Program-made: the position numbers and the translations under genes
Shown: positions 60,107 through 64,000 of the stretch, one piece after another
How the letters are laid out: every line of letters starts with the position of its first letter
Position numbering within the stretch: position 1 is the first letter of the stretch
The notes under the pieces: generated by a model
What the model was told of the DNA's origin: nothing
Seen by the model: the letters and a program-made list of their open reading frames with translations, nothing else
The model's database searches: none
From: Aureimonas pseudogalii
GTDB taxonomy: Bacteria; Pseudomonadota; Alphaproteobacteria; Rhizobiales; Rhizobiaceae
DNA length: 64,000 bases
Assembly (NCBI RefSeq): GCF_014196835.1
Contig: NZ_JACIEK010000002.1
Coordinates: forward strand, 310,001 to 374,000
Reading direction: 5' to 3'

Positions 60107-60351
60107 AGCGTTCGCATCTAGCGCAATTCGAGCGGAAGCCGAGCCGGCCTTCCCGTCCGCAGGATGCGTCCGAGGGAAAGCCGGAACCGATCCCGCGATC
60201 CCATGCTCGCCGGATCGGCCCTCGCAAGATGCCTCACGAGGACTTGGCGCCGCGCTGCTTTTCGCCGTCCCCATCTTTGCGGGCGCAAGCGTTTGCCGCA
60301 TTGCGGCATCGGGCGTATGCGACGGCCATCTCTTCCAACGGATGACGCCTC

Positions 60352-61404
60352 ATGCGCAAGCGACCCCTCGGCCGGACCGGCCTCCATGTCAGCCGCATCT
60401 GCCTGGGCACGATGACCTTCGGCGAACAGAACAGCGAGACGGAGGCCCATGCGCAGCTCGACCATGCCATCGAGCGCGGCGTCGACTTCCTCGACACGGC
60501 GGAGCTCTACCCGATCCCGCCGAAGGCGGAGACGCAAGGGGGCACCGAACGCTTCATCGGCTCCTGGCTGAAGGCGAGCGGACACCGTAATCGCGTGACG
60601 ATCGCCACGAAGGTGATCGGGCGCTCGGATTCGCGCTGGTTCCGCGACGACGGCGGGACGCCGCGCCTCGACTTGCCCAACATCACCGAGGCGGTGGAGA
60701 AGTCGTTGCGCCGGCTCGGCACCGACCGGATCGATCTCTACCAGATCCACTGGCCGGACCGGCCGACCGCCGGCTTCGGCTCGGTGCCGACGCGCTGGAA
60801 GACCCCGCAGGCCGACCCGGACGAGGTTCCGATCGCCGAGACGCTGGCGGCGTTGGCGACGCTCGTCGACAGCGGCAAGGTGCGGGCGATCGGGCTCTCG
60901 AACGAGAGCGCCTGGGGCACGATGCGCTTCCTGGCCGAGAGCGATCGCGGCACCGGGCCGCGCGTCCAGTCCATTCAGAACGCCTACAATCTCCTGAACC
61001 GGACCTTCGAGCCGGCGCTCGCCGAGGTGGCGCTGCGCGAGGACGTGGGGCTCCTCGCCTATTCGCCGCTGGCGCAAGGGTATCTCACCGGAAAATATGC
61101 CGGCGGGGCCCGGCCCGAGGGCTCGCGCAAGGCGCTGTTCGACCGGCTGCAGCGCTACGAGAAGCGCGGCACGGCGGAGGCGGTGGACGAATACGTGGCG
61201 CTGGCGCGGCGCTTCGATCTGGCGCCCGCGACCTTCGCCAATGCCTTCGTGCTCGCCCAGCCCTTCGTCACCGCCACGATCATCGGCGCGACGACGCTGG
61301 CGCAGCTCGACGCGTGCCTTGCGGCCGAGGACGTGATCTGGACCGACGAGATGCAGGCGGCGGTGGACGAGGTGCACCAGCGCCGCGGCAATCCCGCGCC
61401 CTGA
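60352..61404 (+). CDS. Aldo/keto reductase (Tas-like)
   Basis: 350 residues. TIM-barrel NADPH-dependent reductase; starts MRKRPLGRTGLHVSRICLGT as in Tas/YdhF-type enzymes. The catalytic Asp and Tyr are in DFLDTAELYPIPPKAETQGG, the Lys in TIATKVIGR and the His in LYQIHWPDRPTAGFG. NADP-binding residues appear near VTATIIGATTLAQLDACLAA. The substrate is not defined; E. coli Tas can suppress tyrosine auxotrophy. The 245-bp gap before it has no supported gene. Confidence 0.92.
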   Translation: MRKRPLGRTGLHVSRICLGTMTFGEQNSETEAHAQLDHAIERGVDFLDTAELYPIPPKAETQGGTERFIGSWLKASGHRNRVTIATKVIGRSDSRWFRDDGGTPRLDLPNITEAVEKSLRRLGTDRIDLYQIHWPDRPTAGFGSVPTRWKTPQADPDEVPIAETLAALATLVDSGKVRAIGLSNESAWGTMRFLAESDRGTGPRVQSIQNAYNLLNRTFEPALAEVALREDVGLLAYSPLAQGYLTGKYAGGARPEGSRKALFDRLQRYEKRGTAEAVDEYVALARRFDLAPATFANAFVLAQPFVTATIIGATTLAQLDACLAAEDVIWTDEMQAAVDEVHQRRGNPAP

Positions 61405-61420
61405 GACTTCCTTTGAGCGA

Positions 61421-61453
61421 ACCGGCCGTCCCGCTTGGCGCGGGACGGCCGGT
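61421..61453. terminator. Bidirectional terminator between aldo/keto reductase and dnaA
   Basis: ACCGGCCGTCCCGC (61421-61434) pairs perfectly with GCGGGACGGCCGGT (61440-61453), loop TTGGC. The 14-bp stem sits in the 54-bp gap between the two convergent genes. No T-tract. Confidence 0.7.
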
Positions 61454-61458
61454 CGATC

Positions 61459-63027
61459 TCACTCCTCGATCATGCGGCGGATCACGTCGAGCTCCTCCGA
61501 GAGCTTCTCGTCGTTGGCCCGCTCGGCCTCGATCTTGCGCACGGCATGCAGCACCGTGGTGTGGTCGCGCCCGCCGAAGCGCCGGCCGATCTCGGGGAGC
61601 GAGCGCGGCGTCATCGTCTTGGCGAGATACATCGCGATCTGGCGCGGACGCACGATCGTGCGGGTGCGCCGGGCCGAGAGGATGTCGGTGCGCGAAACGT
61701 TGTAGTGCCGCGACACGAACTTCAGGATGTCCTCGACCCGCACCCGCTTCTCGCCGCCGGCGCGCGTCAGCTGGTTGAGAAGGTCGTCGAGATGCTCGGG
61801 CGAGAGCGGCTGGCCGACCGAGTGGCGGAAGGCGATCTGGTTGAAGGCGCCCTCGAGATCGCGGCCCGAGCCGGCCACACGCCGCGCGATCGTGTCCACC
61901 ACCGTCTCGGCGAGCGCGAAGGAGGGATCCTCCACCTTCATTGCGGTGATCCGCGTTTCCAGGATGCCGCGACGCATGTCGTAGTCGGGCACGGCCATCT
62001 CGATGGCGACGCCGCCCGAGAGACGCGAGCGCACGCGGCTGTCGAGCGACTCCAGCTCGAAGGCCGGACGGTCGGCGGCGACGATCACCTGGCGCGCCGA
62101 ATCGATCAGCGCGTTGAGGAGATGGCAGAACTCCTGCTGGATCGACTTGCCCTGCAGGAACTGCATGTCGTCGATGATGAGGATGTCGATGCCGCGCAGG
62201 TTCTCCTTGAAGTCGAGCGCCTGGTTGTCGCGGATCGCGGTGGCGAAGCGCCACATGAAATATTCCGCCGTGAGATAGACGACGCGCGGCCGGTCCTCGC
62301 GCGCCGTCGCGGCGTTGGCGATGGCCTGGAGGAGATGCGTCTTGCCGAGGCCCACCGAAGCATGGACGAAGAGCGGGTTGAAGCGCACCGACTGCGGCCC
62401 GTTCTCGGCGATCGAGCGGGCGGCGGCGAGCGCCACCCGGTTGGACGCGCCCTCGACGAAGGTCGAGAAGACGTAGCGCGGGTCGAGCGGCGAGCCGAAC
62501 TCCGGCGCGGCCGAGCGTCCGCCGGCCTCCGGCGATCCCGCCCGTTCCACCGCCGGGCGCCCGGCATTGGCGGCGGCCACGACCCGCGGGCCGGCGGGCG
62601 CCACATCTTCGGACGCGGTGGCGGGCAGCGGCGCCACGGCGCCGGAGCCACGCACCGCCGAGCGCACGGCGACGTCCACCTTTAGCGTGCCCGGCACTTC
62701 CTCGGCGAAGATCTGCAGCAGGAGGTCGGCGTAGTGGCCGTTGATCCAGGTCTTGAGGAAGGCGGTCGGCACGGAGAGCTGCACCAGCCCCTTCGAGACC
62801 TGCTCCACCTTCATGCGGGTGAACCAGGAGGCGAAGACGTCGGCACCGAGCTGGGCCTTGAGACGCGCGTTCACCCGCTCGATCATGTCGGGCTCGGCGC
62901 GGGTCGGGCCCATGGGCTGCTCGTTCGGTTGGGGCGCGGCATGCGCCGTGGACGGGGACCCGGCCCGCAGGCGGCCGAGAGGGGCGCCGGGCATCGGATT
63001 GGCGGAGGCCTGGTGCATCGGGATCAT
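61459..63027 (-). CDS. dnaA: Chromosomal replication initiator protein DnaA
   Basis: Binds DnaA boxes, melts the origin and loads DnaB. 522 residues from the ATG at 63027, which has CTGGAG at 6-nt spacing and overlaps the rhodanese stop; the larger open frame continuing upstream belongs to no protein. Domain I ([20 protein letters not shown]), a long disordered domain II (~110-185, rich in Ala/Pro/Gly), AAA+ domain with P-loop [15 protein letters not shown] at ~222 and Walker [15 protein letters not shown], and DNA-binding domain IV with [15 protein letters not shown] near the C-terminus. The S-V-G-L-G-K-T P-loop is typical of rhizobia. Confidence 0.97.
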   Translation of the reverse strand: MIPMHQASANPMPGAPLGRLRAGSPSTAHAAPQPNEQPMGPTRAEPDMIERVNARLKAQLGADVFASWFTRMKVEQVSKGLVQLSVPTAFLKTWINGHYADLLLQIFAEEVPGTLKVDVAVRSAVRGSGAVAPLPATASEDVAPAGPRVVAAANAGRPAVERAGSPEAGGRSAAPEFGSPLDPRYVFSTFVEGASNRVALAAARSIAENGPQSVRFNPLFVHASVGLGKTHLLQAIANAATAREDRPRVVYLTAEYFMWRFATAIRDNQALDFKENLRGIDILIIDDMQFLQGKSIQQEFCHLLNALIDSARQVIVAADRPAFELESLDSRVRSRLSGGVAIEMAVPDYDMRRGILETRITAMKVEDPSFALAETVVDTIARRVAGSGRDLEGAFNQIAFRHSVGQPLSPEHLDDLLNQLTRAGGEKRVRVEDILKFVSRHYNVSRTDILSARRTRTIVRPRQIAMYLAKTMTPRSLPEIGRRFGGRDHTTVLHAVRKIEAERANDEKLSEELDVIRRMIEE

Positions 63028-63470
63028 TTCTGGCTCCAGGGCAGCCCGGCCGCCTTCCAGCCGGCAACCCGGCCGCGATGGCCCTCCTCGTCCGGCGGTC
63101 CCTCGAAGCCGTCGGCGACGTTGAAGCAATTCTCGAAGCCGAGCGCCGTCAGGGCGGCGGCGCTCGCCATGGAACGCGCGCCCGAGCGGCAGAGGAAGTA
63201 GACGGGCGAGGCCTTGGTGCCACCGGCTGCCTCGATCGCCGCGGCGACGCGGGGGCCGAAGTCCGGGTCCACCGCCATGGTCGGATAGCGCTGCCATTCC
63301 GCGAAGATCGGATCGGCGCGCCCCATGGGCATCGCGGGGGGCATCGCGGGGAAGCCGACGAAATTCCATTCGGCATGGGTGCGCACATCGACGAGGAATC
63401 CATCCCCCTGCTCGGCCAGCGAGGACCAGCAGTCCGCGGCGGAAACATCACCCTTGTAGGAACGGCTCAT
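63024..63470 (-). CDS. Rhodanese-like domain protein
   Basis: 148 residues from the ATG at 63470 with GGAG 6 nt upstream. Single rhodanese domain with the active-site loop [20 protein letters not shown] (C-R-S-G-A-R) and the structural [13 protein letters not shown] (D-V-R). Such proteins transfer sulfane sulfur or bind small partners; the exact substrate is unknown. Its TGA and the dnaA ATG share ATGA, so both should be translated as one coupled pair. Rhizobial dnaA is more often preceded by rpsT. Confidence 0.9.
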   Translation of the reverse strand: MSRSYKGDVSAADCWSSLAEQGDGFLVDVRTHAEWNFVGFPAMPPAMPMGRADPIFAEWQRYPTMAVDPDFGPRVAAAIEAAGGTKASPVYFLCRSGARSMASAAALTALGFENCFNVADGFEGPPDEEGHRGRVAGWKAAGLPWSQK

Positions 63471-64000
63471 CGGGTACTCCAGACACATCGGTCCCGTGAC
63501 GCGGGAGCCGATCGAAACGCGGCGACAAAGGCTCCGATCCCTCGCGACAGCGTCGCGCGGGGCCGGAGGCCGGATAGCAAAAATGAAGGGTCAGTCCGAG
63601 AGGGCGGCGTCGGTTTCGCGACGCATCTTCCGATTAGCGTTGGAAAACACGTCTTGTCCCCATCCTTTGCCGTCCCGGCCTCTTGTCCTCCCGCAAAAGC
63701 TACGAAAGCGCACAGGCTGGAGCAAGCTTTGAATCGGGTCGCGACACCCGAGCGTGGCGTAACTGTGACGCCAAAGTCAGCCTGCCTGACGAAGCCGGTA
63801 TCGTAATCGCCTGATTCAAACGAGGTTTCGGCGAGCCATCCCGTCATCACGCGACGCACAGGGTAAATGCGGGAATATTTTGGCGGTCGTGGCTTGACTC
63901 GGCGACTCGCGGAAACCGTCTGCCCGAGTCTCGGAGCGAGTCCGGTGGCCTATGCCAAGACAATGATTTTCAAAAGGAAAAACTGATCATCGGCGCGAAG
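63471..64000. other. Leader region upstream of rhodanese-dnaA, to window end
   Basis: 530 bp with no supported gene on either strand; the only open frames of 70-240 codons look noncoding. Present: a TGGCGT/ACGCCA inverted repeat (63755-63760, 63768-63773) with a 7-nt loop, and a possible weak minus-strand promoter between about 63600 and 63665 (GGACAA..17..TAATCG). I did not find DnaA-box consensus sites such as TTATCCACA, so an origin is not shown. Confidence 0.4.

Noticed and set aside
63467-63859. 130-codon minus-strand frame upstream of the rhodanese gene
   Set aside because: No ribosome site or recognised family; overlaps the expected leader.
63471-64000. Replication origin next to dnaA
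   Set aside because: No DnaA-box consensus or AT-rich unwinding region seen; rhizobial origins are often away from dnaA.

Overview
The window is a GC-rich stretch of an alphaproteobacterial chromosome, most likely from the Hyphomicrobiales (Rhizobiales). The evidence is the gene content and order: a C-terminal mutS fragment, glnD-murJ-trpS-usp-nfu-tsaB-rimI-plsC-miaB-phoH-ybeY-tlyC-lnt-xre-metK-trmB, then rimP-nusA-ylxR-infB-rbfA-truB-rpsO-pnp, and irr next to fabA-fabB-fabI. An Irr-type Fur homologue, a DnaA P-loop reading SVGLGKTH and the ohr/ohrR pair fit the same group. I cannot fix the genus; an Aurantimonadaceae-like organism is only a guess. Most of the window is ordinary, densely packed housekeeping sequence with many 1-14 nt overlaps between neighbouring genes.

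Region by region. 1-8.9 kb: mutS 3' part, a small stress cassette (CsbD-like membrane protein, EthD-domain protein, short-chain dehydrogenase), then glnD and murJ, which overlap. 8.9-10.5 kb: trpS bracketed by two inverted copies of a structured repeat of about 167 bp. 10.5-22.7 kb: Fe-S assembly, tRNA modification (tsaB, miaB, trmB), ribosome maturation (ybeY), envelope genes (tlyC, lnt), an XRE regulator and metK. 22.8-34.1 kb: the transcription/translation superoperon rimP-nusA-ylxR-infB, then rbfA-truB-rpsO-pnp, with a promoter and an attenuator-like hairpin in the rimP leader. 34.1-42.1 kb: accessory genes (pentapeptide-repeat channel-like protein, CHAD protein, metalloprotease with three C-terminal repeats, pseudouridine synthase, YeeE-type transporter) and lepA.

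42.1-45.2 kb is the only clearly atypical part. It holds decayed DUF4258/DUF2283-like remnants, a 44-codon gene, an AT-rich island with an unknown 216-residue protein, a 5'-nucleotidase gene broken by one extra G in a G6 run, and about 600 bp of structured sequence without a convincing gene. 45.2-50.9 kb: YcaQ-type glycosylase, ohr/ohrR with two copies of the palindrome TATCGCGATA between them, and dnaN-recF-moeB. 50.9-55.1 kb: two exported proteins, one of 972 residues with nine exact-length 14-residue repeats, and an SH3 protein whose 3' end lies inside a large palindrome. 55.4-61.4 kb: irr, an exported hypothetical protein, fabA-fabB-fabI, a hydrolase and an aldo/keto reductase. 61.4-63.5 kb: dnaA, translationally coupled to an upstream rhodanese gene.

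Functionally the window joins DNA replication and repair (dnaA, dnaN, recF, mutS), nitrogen signalling (glnD), translation and RNA processing, unsaturated fatty-acid synthesis, iron and peroxide response (irr, ohrR) and envelope biogenesis. I saw no rRNA, tRNA, CRISPR array, transposase or integrase gene.
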